Assembly (NCBI RefSeq): GCF_052055875.1
Contig: NZ_CP170508.1
Location: 1,116,001-1,180,000 of the forward strand
Direction: 5' to 3'
DNA: 64,000 nucleotides
Source of the DNA: Methanosphaerula subterraneus
GTDB lineage: Archaea > Halobacteriota > Methanomicrobia > Methanomicrobiales > Methanospirillaceae
Made by a program: the position numbers and the translations under genes. A model generated the notes under the pieces. The model was not told the origin of the DNA. It worked only from the letters and a program-made list of their open reading frames with translations, and did no database searches. Of the stretch, positions 34,835 through 44,255 are shown in pieces. How positions within the stretch are numbered: the first letter of the stretch is position 1; the number at the start of each line of letters is the position of its first letter.

Positions 34835-36169
34835 TTATCGTAAGATAAGATTGTATACATCGATAATCTGCTTTACAATACTCTCCCACATAAATTGATC
34901 TGCATACGCGAGGATCGCCTCCCGATCCCATTCCATGTCCAGCGCCAGCAGAATCTTCTCCGCCAGGCTCTCCGGGTCTGCAGGCTCGACCAGGAGACCA
35001 TAGGTATCAGATGTGATAATCTCCGGAATCCCGCCGACTCTCGTCCCCACAAATGGTTTCCCACAGCCAAGGGCTTCGAACATGACGGTCGGGTTACCCT
35101 CATTGAGACTCGGCAAAACAAAGAGATCACAGGCGTTCATCCAGATAGGAATCTCGTTGTGAGATTTTCCGCCGGCAAGCAGGACGTAGTCTTCAAGTCC
35201 CAGAGATCGGATCTGGTTCTCAAGGGCTGTTTGAAGTTTCCCGTCACCGACGATCACGAAGAGAACATCTTTTCGCTTTGCAATGACCCCCCGGGCGGCT
35301 TCGATAAAATACGTATGACCCTTCACAGGATCAAAGTATCCCACCGTAAGAATAATCCGCTTTTCCTGAGGGAGATTGAGCGTCCGTCTGCACTCTAATG
35401 TGTCACAGGGATAGAAGAGATCACTCCTGAAGCCGTTTGGAATGACAGTAACCGGCGTAGAGACGTTCAACTTTTTGATGCACGCGAGATTGCTCTGACT
35501 AACGGTGATGAGATGATCTGCAGTGTTCAGTACATATTCGATTTTCTCTCTCCATTCTCGATCCTTAAAGGGGAGTGAGTAAATGTCATAGCCGTGTACT
35601 GTAACCACGAAAGGAACACCATATTTTTCCTTGAGGCGAGCACCGGCGTAGCCTGCGGACCAGGTGAAATGGCAGTGAATGAAATCAAATTTGATCTCAT
35701 TCTTCTGTATTAGAGATTCGACACGAGCATACTGTTTCTCACCCAGATTTTTGTAACATCTATCCGTTGGGAGATACCAGATCGGAGTTGGATACACATG
35801 CGTATTTTTTGAAATATCAGTCCGGTCGATTTTTTGTGCAGAAGAAAATCGCTCAATCTTGAGGATCGGGAGATATTTCCCGAGGTCAGCAAATGGGTTT
35901 ATCCTCACGGAGACATGTATCGACGCGACACGCGGTGCGATAAGATCGAACGGATCTTTCTGAAAATTGTTATATGCATGACAGATCACGAGCAGGTTTC
36001 TCCCTTCAATTTTATCTTTCAAAAAAAAGGGATCTGGGCACTCCCAAAGTTGTTCCTTTTCCGATCGCAGGGTAGCCAATTTATCTCCATCATTCAGCAG
36101 GTTCGTCACGTTCACGACCACCGGGGAGGTCAGAGATCCTTCCTCGGTCTCCAGAGAGAGAAACCACAA
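34835..36169 (-). CDS. GT4-family glycosyltransferase
   Basis: A 444-residue GT-B enzyme. The N-terminal acceptor domain begins near NLLVICHAYNNF and has HCHFTWSAGYAGARL and VVTVHGYDIYSLPF. The C-terminal donor domain has PNGFRSDLF, ILTVGYFDPVKGHTYFIEAA, PIWMNACDLFVLPSLNEGNP and the E-x7-E motif within EGNPTVMFEALGCGKPFVGT. It transfers a sugar from a nucleotide-sugar during surface glycan assembly. The start is uncertain: the first 50 residues precede the usual domain start and overlap the asparagine synthase gene by 40 bp. It is cotranscribed with that gene. Confidence 0.88.
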   Translation of the reverse strand: MWFLSLETEEGSLTSPVVVNVTNLLNDGDKLATLRSEKEQLWECPDPFFLKDKIEGRNLLVICHAYNNFQKDPFDLIAPRVASIHVSVRINPFADLGKYLPILKIERFSSAQKIDRTDISKNTHVYPTPIWYLPTDRCYKNLGEKQYARVESLIQKNEIKFDFIHCHFTWSAGYAGARLKEKYGVPFVVTVHGYDIYSLPFKDREWREKIEYVLNTADHLITVSQSNLACIKKLNVSTPVTVIPNGFRSDLFYPCDTLECRRTLNLPQEKRIILTVGYFDPVKGHTYFIEAARGVIAKRKDVLFVIVGDGKLQTALENQIRSLGLEDYVLLAGGKSHNEIPIWMNACDLFVLPSLNEGNPTVMFEALGCGKPFVGTRVGGIPEIITSDTYGLLVEPADPESLAEKILLALDMEWDREAILAYADQFMWESIVKQIIDVYNLILR

Positions 36170-38073
36170 ACAGAGATCTGGGCTCGCCCGGAAGACTGCA
36201 CAGTCGATGCCTCATAGTGCTCATCAGTACTCCCGTTTGAGATGAGGACTCCCGGGTTCTGATCAGTCTCATTGAAGAATTCCCTCAGCCAGGTTTCCAG
36301 ATTAATCCACTTCCAGATTGTGTCACCGATGTTAATTTTTCTCTGGAGATGCAGATTATAAAGCCTCTCAATTTCCTTCCAGTTCCAGTATGGTCGACTC
36401 TTGAATTTATCAGAGTAGATAATATCCCTGCAAAAATCAACAATTTGCTTCTTTCGGAAAAAATCATCGGTCGGAGTAGCAAATCCCACCTTATCTTTCC
36501 GATCTCTTACCATCGGCGGCAGACAATCTTTAACCGCTTCTAAAAATATTACTTTAGTTCTTCCATTTGCAATTTTTTTATCTGAACGAAGAGACATTGC
36601 AGCCTCAACCAGATTTACATCCAGAAATGGAGGTCTGCTTTCTATGCTCCATCGCATGGAATTTTTATCCTCCCATCGTAAGAGATGGGGAATTGCAGTT
36701 GAGTAAAGTGTAAGTGAAAGGCTCTCTGGAAGAGTCATCCTTCGCCATCGGGGATCCATCTCTCCATCACATTTCTCCAACAGATATTCCTTATTAATCC
36801 AGGAGGCAGTGAAAGACTTCCAGATATGATATTTAAGAAACTCGGGTAGCAGCAGAAATACAAACATCTTCTGAGGATATAAATCTTTAAAATTATTCTG
36901 GTATTTTCGCATCTCTCTTCCAAGGGTTAAAAATTTACCTCCAATTAATAATTCGTAGAAATAATACGCAAAATAATAATTGTAACCTGCAAAGATCTCA
37001 TCCCCTCCCTGTCCATCAAGCAGCACTTTTGCTTTGTGCTGGTGGGCGAGTTTCATAACACAGTACTGTGCATATGGACTCAGTCCGGTTACCGGCTCTT
37101 CCTGAGCCCGAACAAAGTCTTCGAACTCCAGTAAAAACTCCTTTTCTGATAGTTGTGTGAAAAATTGCTGAACATTGGTTTTTTTTCCCACCTCAATTAT
37201 ATACTTACTTTCATCAAGGAAAAAACCGGGAACGACTAGGGAGAACGTATTAAATTTGTCCGTTAATATTGTATTCAGTGTACTTACAATAGTGGAGGAA
37301 TCAATACCACCACTCAAACAGCTTCCTATCGGTACATCAGCTATAGTCCGTAACCGTATGCTCTCAACAAAAGATTCCTGGATTGTGCGGGTATCTACAT
37401 CCTCTCTCTTGGCCGGATAGTACCATTTATGTACACGGAATTGTTTTTTTGAGAGATCATAGATTAACAAAGAATCCTGGGGAATTTTCTCGATATTTGT
37501 GAAGAAGGTGTAATTTTTATGGTCCTCCAAATTATGTGCAAGATATTCCATGATTGCACGTTCATGAGGAGATATCGATAATTTATGACAGAGAATTGCC
37601 GATATCATGGACGAGAAGATAATTCCCCTGTCATCGATGTGGTAATAAAGTGGTTTGATCCCGAATTGATCGCGGCCAAGAATTATCGTATTATCTCTCT
37701 TATCATAGATGGAAAAGGCCCACATACCATTGAATTTTTTAACACAATCGAGTCCATATTCTTCATAAGCATGGACTATAACTTCAGTATCAGTATTGCT
37801 CTTAAAAAGATGTCCTTTTTCAATTAGATCGGTTCGTAACGTCTGAAAATTATATATCTCCCCGTTGAAGACAATCCAGATTGATTGATCCTCATTGGAC
37901 ATGGGTTGGTGACCATTATCTGAGAGATCGATGATCGAAAGTCTTGAATGTCCTAAAGAGAACGAACTATCACAGTACACTCCCTGATCATCCGGCCCTC
38001 TATTCTTTGTAATCTGATTCATTTCAGTAATTAGACCGACATCCTCCCATGAGAAACCATTAATTCCACACAT
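36130..38073 (-). CDS. asnB: asparagine synthase (glutamine-hydrolysing), AsnB family
   Basis: A 647-residue enzyme with Cys2 as N-terminal nucleophile (MCGINGFSWED), the glutaminase motifs NRGPDDQGVY and FNGEIYNFQTLR, the synthetase PP-loop SCLSGGIDSSTIVS and LLDGQGGDEIFAGYNYYF. In polysaccharide loci, AsnB-like proteins often amidate sugar acids or lipid-linked intermediates instead of making asparagine. Here the gene is in one transcription unit with a glycosyltransferase, so that role is plausible. The ATG at 38073 has GGAGA five bases upstream, and a TATA-like element is at 38109-38122. Confidence 0.93.
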   Translation of the reverse strand: MCGINGFSWEDVGLITEMNQITKNRGPDDQGVYCDSSFSLGHSRLSIIDLSDNGHQPMSNEDQSIWIVFNGEIYNFQTLRTDLIEKGHLFKSNTDTEVIVHAYEEYGLDCVKKFNGMWAFSIYDKRDNTIILGRDQFGIKPLYYHIDDRGIIFSSMISAILCHKLSISPHERAIMEYLAHNLEDHKNYTFFTNIEKIPQDSLLIYDLSKKQFRVHKWYYPAKREDVDTRTIQESFVESIRLRTIADVPIGSCLSGGIDSSTIVSTLNTILTDKFNTFSLVVPGFFLDESKYIIEVGKKTNVQQFFTQLSEKEFLLEFEDFVRAQEEPVTGLSPYAQYCVMKLAHQHKAKVLLDGQGGDEIFAGYNYYFAYYFYELLIGGKFLTLGREMRKYQNNFKDLYPQKMFVFLLLPEFLKYHIWKSFTASWINKEYLLEKCDGEMDPRWRRMTLPESLSLTLYSTAIPHLLRWEDKNSMRWSIESRPPFLDVNLVEAAMSLRSDKKIANGRTKVIFLEAVKDCLPPMVRDRKDKVGFATPTDDFFRKKQIVDFCRDIIYSDKFKSRPYWNWKEIERLYNLHLQRKINIGDTIWKWINLETWLREFFNETDQNPGVLISNGSTDEHYEASTVQSSGRAQISVCGFSLWRPRKDL

Positions 38074-38108
38074 AATATCTCCATATTTTTCTTGTCAGGA
38101 TGATGTTC

Positions 38109-38122
38109 ATTATAATTATAAC
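38109..38122 (-). promoter_or_regulatory. AT-rich promoter element of asnB
   Basis: GTTATAATTATAAT on the minus strand, 36-49 bp before the start codon at 38073. The GGAGA site is at 38078-38082. Confidence 0.5.
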
Positions 38123-38197
38123 ATTTAATGCATTCCCTGGTTTTCAAATTCCGAAGAGGTCACATCAACCCTACCGTCTGATATGCTCTTCTCCTGC

Positions 38198-38498
38198 TCA
38201 GTCATCAGCGATATAATCATCCCCAATCTCCGTTGCTGCCGCAAGACGGTACAAAATCTTCAGGTTCTCTGAGGAATATTATGGCGGGGATATCTTCAGA
38301 ATCACTGAAGTTCTCCATCTCTCTCCAGACTTTTGATGATGCTCGTAACAGCGACCTTTGCCTCATAGATACACATCTCGACCTTTTGATCCAGTGCTCG
38401 ACAAAGGTGACCACAGGTCACTTCATCAATTCGTTGATCTCATTTGGAGCCTCAATAACGCGGAGAATGAAGCGAACGTGATTCCCCCGGAGTGGCAT
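38198..38498 (-). pseudogene. degraded small coding region, family unknown
   Basis: Three short frames on the minus strand give protein-like sequence in successive frames: MPLRGNHVRFILRVIEAPNE (start at 38498), then CGHLCRALDQKVEMCIYEAK, then LKILYRLAAATEIGDDYIAD ending at 38198. The pattern looks like one gene of about 100 codons broken by two frameshifts. No family is recognised. It fills most of the gap between asnB and the next glycosyltransferase gene. Confidence 0.4.
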
Positions 38499-38534
38499 GA
38501 ATGGACGGACTTTCAGCAGAAGAAGATCGTGCCC

Positions 38535-39629
38535 TCAGGATATATCATCGGAAGACAGGGCGAACCTGTCCTGAACCTCAGGATGCTCTTTCATCTCCAC
38601 AACACTCTCTGGATAGTTCTCGATGAACCAGATCAGAAATGCTGTGACATCAATCTTCTCCAGAAGCAACCGCTTCTGTTTGATTCGCCAGTTCTCCTTG
38701 CTCTCCGGGTCCTGCAGGATCTCGATCGCTTTTTCAACAGCTGCTTCGGTGTCGGTGAAACTGTAAACAAGACCATAGGTCTCCTCAAGTTCGGTGAAGT
38801 TTCCCATCGTCCCGGCAAGGGATGAAACAAATACTGAGGGGGTTCCAAGTACTGCTGCCTCGGAAGCCATTGTTGCCCCCTCCCCCATATACAGGGTAGC
38901 ATAATACAGCAGGTCGTGCATCTTCTCCGGCGAGATGTGGACCTGGTAGGGCCGCAACTCCTCGGGCAGTTCTCCCTCAGACGTGATCAGTACACGTCCG
39001 TAAGCCTCAAGTTTCTTCACAAGCCCGATCTTGTCCCTGATGCCATGCTGCCCAATGTCGTGGCTCGCCTTCCATGAGACGAAACGGATAATGATGAACC
39101 GGTCGTCCGGGGAGAGCTCGAGTTCGGTGAGGACGGTGGGATCGGGCGTGAAGTAATGTGGATGCAGGTAGGCGAGTTCATGGTATCCGTCGTAATGAAC
39201 CTGTTTTCTACCCAGGTTTTTTTTATAGCAGGAGGGAGTGCAAATGATATCCGCAAAGGGCATAGTGACGGCATTTATTAATTTTGCATGCTCCGTATCT
39301 GTAAAGACAATGGATTTTGCTCTTGTAATTTTTGAGATATGTGCTCCAAAAGTATCTGCTATACCAATAGTAATATCAATATCATATTTTTTTTGCATAT
39401 TGTAAGTTTTGTAATCCCCTTTAATTATCTCAAGAATTTGACCCCAAAAATTTTGACTGATTTTACCGTAGAGATCATAGTTTATCTGATAATTATTCAG
39501 GAGATCTAATGATACGTCCTTATCAACAGCATATACAATTGGATTATGCCCTCTTTTTTGCATTTCCCAAAGAAAGTTTTTAAAAAAATGGACATGTGCA
39601 GGATGACCAATATTTATTAAAATATTCAT
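38535..39629 (-). CDS. DUF354-type glycosyltransferase (GT-B fold), copy 1
   Basis: A 364-residue protein starting MNILINIGHPAHVHFFKNFL, the signature of the DUF354 group of predicted GT-B glycosyltransferases related to MurG and UDP-GlcNAc 2-epimerases. The N-terminal half (to about residue 148) is AT-rich; the C-terminal half (YHELAYLHPHYFTPDPTVLT onward, with YMGEGATMASEAAVLGTPSV as donor-site loop) is GC-richer and almost identical to that of the paralogue at 50557-51651. The gene is therefore a chimera with a shared donor-binding half. The acceptor specificity should lie in the unique half. Exact sugars are unknown. Confidence 0.82.
   Translation of the reverse strand: MNILINIGHPAHVHFFKNFLWEMQKRGHNPIVYAVDKDVSLDLLNNYQINYDLYGKISQNFWGQILEIIKGDYKTYNMQKKYDIDITIGIADTFGAHISKITRAKSIVFTDTEHAKLINAVTMPFADIICTPSCYKKNLGRKQVHYDGYHELAYLHPHYFTPDPTVLTELELSPDDRFIIIRFVSWKASHDIGQHGIRDKIGLVKKLEAYGRVLITSEGELPEELRPYQVHISPEKMHDLLYYATLYMGEGATMASEAAVLGTPSVFVSSLAGTMGNFTELEETYGLVYSFTDTEAAVEKAIEILQDPESKENWRIKQKRLLLEKIDVTAFLIWFIENYPESVVEMKEHPEVQDRFALSSDDIS
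38562..39179 (-). repeat. 618-bp repeat shared with 50584-51201 (copy 1)
   Basis: The 3' half of the DUF354 glycosyltransferase gene aligns without gaps (constant offset 12,022 bp) to positions 50584-51201, with about 29 mismatches by eye, so roughly 95 percent identity. Similarity drops abruptly at 39179/51201. Confidence 0.92.
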
Positions 39630-40361
39630 ACATCACACCATCCAGCAGTAACAATTTGTGGTTTCAGATCAGAGCCTGTTCTTACAACGATCTGGCGAGT
39701 AATGTTAAGACTTACCCCCAATTGAATAATATTGTACAATTATCAACGTATCATATCAGTTCTGACATTTATAGTTACTTCAAATCCGAATAAAATTATA
39801 GATGTGCTCAATTTCTAGAACACCTCTGTCTCTCATCACGACGTGGCAGAGGAAGGATCTCTACCAGATTCTTCAATGAGATTGTCGTCATCTCTGCTCT
39901 ACAGGGTGATCTCGGTACTGACCTGATCCATATCAATAGAACAACTTCAGAGTCCACGGTAACTTATGACCAGTCCTTCAATAATTAAAAGATAAAAGTC
40001 ATATGGAGACCGTAATAATATGCGCGGCACACCATAGAAGGATATACTACTCAAAGGCCATCGAAGAGACCAAGGGAGTGTTTAAATATTAACACAGATA
40101 TTTTCCTTCAATCAATATACCACTGTGGCCCTCTCCCATCCATAGGAAAACAGGAAGGTTTGAGGTTTCAAAGAGGAAAAATGTCAGGAGATTTTTGGGC
40201 GACATTGAGGAGGTATTGTTACTTGGATGCAGGATGGATTCCAATAATCCCCGAGAGTGCAGGGTTAGTTGCTTCATATGACCAGTATTTATCAAGTCCC
40301 TTGCAGTTTCAGAGTTTAAGAGAGCCATACTGCCTGCTGGGAGAAACAAAAAGCCTAGGTC
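39630..40361. other. intergenic region with probable gene remnants
   Basis: No intact gene. A plus-strand frame around 40,140-40,255 gives protein-like sequence (FEVSKRKNVRRFLGDIEEVL) that stops at a TGA near 40,279. It may be another relic, but I could not match it to a gene in this window. The rest is AT-rich noncoding sequence. Confidence 0.35.
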
Positions 40362-40646
40362 ATGCCGGCATACAACGAAGAATTGCTAGTTGATGATGCA
40401 CCGACGATGATCCCGACTTATTCTGCTCGGGTTTATGCCGTGAATGAATGCCCGGTCTATCGATTGCAGGAGAACATCAGGAACGATCCTGCACATGATA
40501 ACGCCATCATCCCGGTGAAAATGATTCAGGGGAAGGAAATAACTCGGTATAAGAGAGTGTTACAGGCGATGAAGATGCGCTGGGAAGACGGCAGGGGTGC
40601 TGAATTTAATAGAGCAATGGATCATTCAGGGATAGACATATCATGA
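40362..40646 (+). pseudogene. remnant of a GT2 (dolichol-phosphate-mannose-synthase-like) gene
   Basis: The 94-residue frame begins MPAYNEELLVDDAPTM and SARVYAVNECPVYRLQENI. It parallels the intact GT2 at 54190-55245 (VPAYNEELLIGETLAKIPGF, ARVYAVNDCSTDQTQKII), continuing as far as KRVLQAMKMRWEDGRG beside KKALEDG. The catalytic DD motif and the remaining 250 residues are missing. It overlaps the following deacetylase gene by 4 bp, in the place the intact GT2 holds in the second module. A residual short peptide might still be translated. Confidence 0.75.
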
Positions 40647-41563
40647 ATAAAAATGATGCACGTCTCTCAGTTACTGTTGACATTGAGGACTGGTATCATA
40701 TTCCCTCAGTCTGTGGCTCATCATTTTCCGCCTATCCGAATGTGGATGATTTTTTTATGAAATGGAATGGCCGCTATGATTACTTAACAGAACCGACAAA
40801 GCGGGTCCTAAATATCCTTGATCAATATAAAATAAAGGCAACATTTTTCGTTGTTGCCGATATAGTTGAACATTATCCGGGATTAGTTGAATCAATTGTT
40901 GATCAGGGGCATGAAATTGCCTGTCATGGATTGCACCATGAATGCAAAATTGATTCTATCACAAAAAAACCTCGTTTTGAAAAGGATGATTATGAGGAGA
41001 GGACCAGGAAAGCAAAAAAAATACTCGAAAAGGTCTCGGGCGAAAGAGTAATTGGATACCGAGCTCCGAATGCATTTATCGGCGGATGGATGCTCGATTC
41101 TTTAGAAAAAATCGGATTTCAATACGATTCATCGGTATGCGTCAATTCCTTTTACAACAAAACTGACTCCTCATTGGAGGGCGTATCGTCACATCCCTAC
41201 CACCCCCAAACTCATAGTTTAAAACCAACAGATCACTATAGGAATTTCGTGGAATTTCCCTGGGCATATTACGATATTGGAATGAAGATCCCCACCTCAG
41301 GGGGACCAATGCTGAGATTTCTCGGCGCTCACATCATTCTAAATGGATTAAATCAAAGTCTGAACCGTGGTCATACGGTTTTTTATTTTCATTCCATTGA
41401 TCTCTCCCACGAACCATTTCCAGAAATTGGTAATAACAGGCGGTTTTACTGGATCATAAAAGGGAACGTTGTTGAAAAGAGATTAAAAAAAGTCCTCGAT
41501 GAAAATAATGGCGTTAAAATTGCTTGTTTAAGAGATATTCTGGAGGATGGTTATGGATTATAA
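40643..41563 (+). CDS. polysaccharide deacetylase (NodB domain), module 1
   Basis: A 306-residue protein. SVTVDIEDWYHIPS holds the metal/catalytic Asp pair of the NodB fold, and GHEIACHGLHHE the His pair (H-x3-H). VIGYRAPNAFIGGWMLD and TVFYFHSIDLSHEPFP are motifs 3 and 5. These enzymes remove N- or O-acetyl groups from surface polysaccharide sugars. The form is like the deacetylases of bacterial PEP-CTERM/exosortase polysaccharide loci, which also pair with FemAB-like genes. No signal peptide is seen, so it may act on cytoplasmic lipid-linked precursors. The downstream FemAB gene overlaps by 11 bp. Confidence 0.9.
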   Translation: MNKNDARLSVTVDIEDWYHIPSVCGSSFSAYPNVDDFFMKWNGRYDYLTEPTKRVLNILDQYKIKATFFVVADIVEHYPGLVESIVDQGHEIACHGLHHECKIDSITKKPRFEKDDYEERTRKAKKILEKVSGERVIGYRAPNAFIGGWMLDSLEKIGFQYDSSVCVNSFYNKTDSSLEGVSSHPYHPQTHSLKPTDHYRNFVEFPWAYYDIGMKIPTSGGPMLRFLGAHIILNGLNQSLNRGHTVFYFHSIDLSHEPFPEIGNNRRFYWIIKGNVVEKRLKKVLDENNGVKIACLRDILEDGYGL

Positions 41564-42602
41564 CATATCTTACGTGTCGGATCACTGTTGTCAAAAATGG
41601 GATGATTTTCTTTACAATATAGATAATAGCAATGCATTCCAGCAATATGGATGGAGAGAGATTATCAAGAAGGTCTATGGTCATAAACCATATTATTTGT
41701 TAGCAGAGAATGAATCCGGCGAAATTTCCGGGATTTTGCCTCTGTTCCATGTAAAAGGATTCCTATTTAAGAGCAATCTGATATCCATCCCCTATGCGCC
41801 ATATGGTGGAATTTGTTATAAAAATGATTCTGTAAGAAATGCGTTATTCCTGGAGACTCTCTCGTTAGTTGATAACTTGAATATTGACAACATTGAAGTC
41901 AGAGGTGTTAATTTTAATGCCCCATTTCTCGACAACGTCTACTCCCCCCTGTCAATGTATACCAATTATTCAACCTTTGTTCTGGATTTGTCAAAAGGTA
42001 TAGATCATATTTGGACACAGATGGGGAAAAATAAAAGAAATAAGGCTAGAAAAGGAGAGAATTCCGGACTTACATACGAGATTGGTACCGCGAACAGGAA
42101 TTCAATCGATGAATTTTATGAATTATTTGCTGTGAATATGAAAAAATTAGGCACTCCAGTTCATAATATTGACTTTTTCAGGGCGATCTCAGGTACTTTC
42201 AAAAATGATGTATATGTATCAAATGTCAGATATGATGGAGAGATCATCTGCTCCCAGGTATTAATGGCATATAAAGGTGTCCTAATCTCTGGTTGGAGCG
42301 CTTCATTAGAGGAATTCCGAAAATTCTCTCCTAATAACTTTATGGATTGGAATAATCTGAAATATGGATGTGAGTGCGGATACAAATGGTTAGATTTCGG
42401 CAGAAGCCCGGTAAATTCTGGAAATTATGAATATAAAAAAAGATGGGGGGCGGAAGAAATTCCTTTACATTATTATTACCTGGAAAAAAGGGGATATTTG
42501 CCGAATCAAGACAAATATTCACAATTAGCGAAGTATTGGAGTAAAATTCCGTTGCCGATTACTAAGTTTTTTGGACCACTGATTAGAGAAAGAATTGTAT
42601 GA
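41553..42602 (+). CDS. FemAB-like acyl/aminoacyl transferase, module 1
   Basis: A 349-residue tandem-GNAT protein of the FemAB family: WREIIKKVYGHKPYYLLAEN in the first half, KNKRNKARKGENSGL in the middle, and NNFMDWNNLKYGCECGYKWL followed by DFGRSPVNSGNYEYKKRWGA, the typical FemAB C-terminal pattern. Bacterial FemAB proteins add amino acids to peptidoglycan; relatives in exopolysaccharide loci probably acylate sugars. Archaea have no murein, so an acyl or aminoacyl transfer to a surface sugar is more likely here. GGAGG at 41542-41546 fixes the start at 41553 rather than 41547. It faces the convergent beta-helix gene. Confidence 0.85.
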   Translation: MDYNISYVSDHCCQKWDDFLYNIDNSNAFQQYGWREIIKKVYGHKPYYLLAENESGEISGILPLFHVKGFLFKSNLISIPYAPYGGICYKNDSVRNALFLETLSLVDNLNIDNIEVRGVNFNAPFLDNVYSPLSMYTNYSTFVLDLSKGIDHIWTQMGKNKRNKARKGENSGLTYEIGTANRNSIDEFYELFAVNMKKLGTPVHNIDFFRAISGTFKNDVYVSNVRYDGEIICSQVLMAYKGVLISGWSASLEEFRKFSPNNFMDWNNLKYGCECGYKWLDFGRSPVNSGNYEYKKRWGAEEIPLHYYYLEKRGYLPNQDKYSQLAKYWSKIPLPITKFFGPLIRERIV

Positions 42603-42620
42603 GGAAGGAACTAAAGAGCG

Positions 42621-43976
42621 CTACAGAGTCGATATCTCTACATTATTCTCCAATGAAATCCCAGGGCTGGGTATGCCAATCTGGATTTCATTATTATAAT
42701 CATCAAATATGTTTTCAACAATCCTGCAGAAGTCAGGCTTGTAGTTCGCGATTACAATTCCAGAGCCATTATTCTTCCCTTTAGCAATATTCCCTACAAT
42801 CTGGACATTGGTTCGATCGATGTAGATTGCTTCATACATGGTATTGATCATGGTATTGTGCAATACCAGATCAACTTTTGATCCCAGGTGATCTGGGTCG
42901 ATATTTTGGTTTAATAATACTACTCCCAGATGGCATTCAATCAATACATTATCCAGTACCTTTGCTGTACCATTCCCAAGTTGAACACCGACATCACAGT
43001 GATTCATGACATTTCCCTTGACAATATAGGGTCCTGCAGTCTGGATATGGGCGTCGACCGCCTGTTCTGTCATCTCCTCAAAGTAATTATTTTCGACAGT
43101 GACACTCTGAATATAACTTGCCTCAGGCAGGTTCGGATTGGAAGTTCCGGTTGCAACACCGTGCCGTCCCTTGGTGACAAAGAAGTTGTTATGGATGTTG
43201 ATCCGATCGCTGCGATCTTCAATGACAACGCCATACCCCAGTCCGGACTGGAATACATTATCAAAGACCGACTCTTCAACAGTGACATCGGTGCACGTGT
43301 TCAGGCGGATGGCGGCATACCCGATATTATGGAACTTTACATATGATACCTTAAAGTTCTGGAGATAATGCGCATCAATCATTGCCGGGTCGGTTTCAAT
43401 CCCGGGACCTTCAAAGACAATCCCGGTGATGGTCACGTCCTTCATCGTCGACGTGGGCGAGCCCCATTTATTCAGAGTAAAGACGTACTGTGTCACTTTT
43501 TGACAGTTGAAGACGGTCCCCGACTCCCCGAACAGGGTTACCGGTTTGTTGATACTGATCGGACCATCGATCCGGTACTGGCCGGGAGGGAAGTAGATCG
43601 TTGAACCGGATGGGAGTTTTGTGAGGAGTGACTGAAGGGAAGCCGTATCGTCGGTGACGCCGTCACCCTTCAGCCCTGATGACCTGGCGTTCGTGGCAAT
43701 CGAGACCAGGTCCGGCCGAGACGGAACCACCCATGCATGGTATGCCTGCTGCATCTGCACAAGGCGTGCATTCCCCTGTGTGTATGCGGTACTTGCATAC
43801 GCTGCTGCTTCAAGAGGGGTCATTAAAGAACCACTCGTGATTGGACCATCGACATAGTCTATTAGTTCTGATTGAGATTGAGGATTATCAATCATTACTG
43901 AAACATCAGAAGATCCAGTAGCAAATAGAACAAACAATGCAGCCACCAGCACAAATGACCCGAGATATCCATTCAT
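42621..43976 (-). CDS. secreted beta-helix protein (pectate-lyase-3-like), paralogue 1
   Basis: A 451-residue exported protein. The signal segment (GYLGSFVLVAALFVLFATGS) is followed by a short helical linker (AYASTAYTQGNARLVQMQQA) and then the fold start PSRPDLVSIATNARSSGLKG, GDGVTDDTASLQSLL and STIYFPPGQYRIDGPISI. The rest is right-handed helix turns (VTVEESVFDNVFQSGLGYGV, PYIVKGNVMNHCDVGVQLGN). It is closely related to the proteins at 46525-47907 and 62655-64000 but ends differently (NNVEISTL). The start has GGTGAT upstream. A TATA-like AAATATATATG near 44,094-44,104 may be its promoter. It may process or bind the surface glycan; the catalytic acids cannot be assigned safely. Confidence 0.88.
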   Translation of the reverse strand: MNGYLGSFVLVAALFVLFATGSSDVSVMIDNPQSQSELIDYVDGPITSGSLMTPLEAAAYASTAYTQGNARLVQMQQAYHAWVVPSRPDLVSIATNARSSGLKGDGVTDDTASLQSLLTKLPSGSTIYFPPGQYRIDGPISINKPVTLFGESGTVFNCQKVTQYVFTLNKWGSPTSTMKDVTITGIVFEGPGIETDPAMIDAHYLQNFKVSYVKFHNIGYAAIRLNTCTDVTVEESVFDNVFQSGLGYGVVIEDRSDRINIHNNFFVTKGRHGVATGTSNPNLPEASYIQSVTVENNYFEEMTEQAVDAHIQTAGPYIVKGNVMNHCDVGVQLGNGTAKVLDNVLIECHLGVVLLNQNIDPDHLGSKVDLVLHNTMINTMYEAIYIDRTNVQIVGNIAKGKNNGSGIVIANYKPDFCRIVENIFDDYNNEIQIGIPSPGISLENNVEISTL

Positions 43977-44255
43977 CAGAATCACCCTACAAGAATCATT
44001 GAGGTTGTCCCAAATACTCATATAGAATATTATTGAGTTTGAGTCATGACATCGATGTTTGATGGGTTGTGATGAGTAGTGAGATCAATTCAACATATAT
44101 ATTTCACTGAGGATCGCAGTGTCGCACAACTCAGGTGGGTAGCGTACCGAAGAGATAAAATCATTAGAATCCGAATCCAATCAGGAACTGATAAAGGCAA
44201 AACCGGGTCATTGAGTGATTCCTTCAAGAAATAAAATTAATTTTCCCCCGTTTGG

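Noticed and set aside
38217..38414. Toxin-antitoxin-like small gene
   Set aside because: The pieces lie in three frames and match no toxin or antitoxin family that I recognise, so I list it only as a degraded gene.
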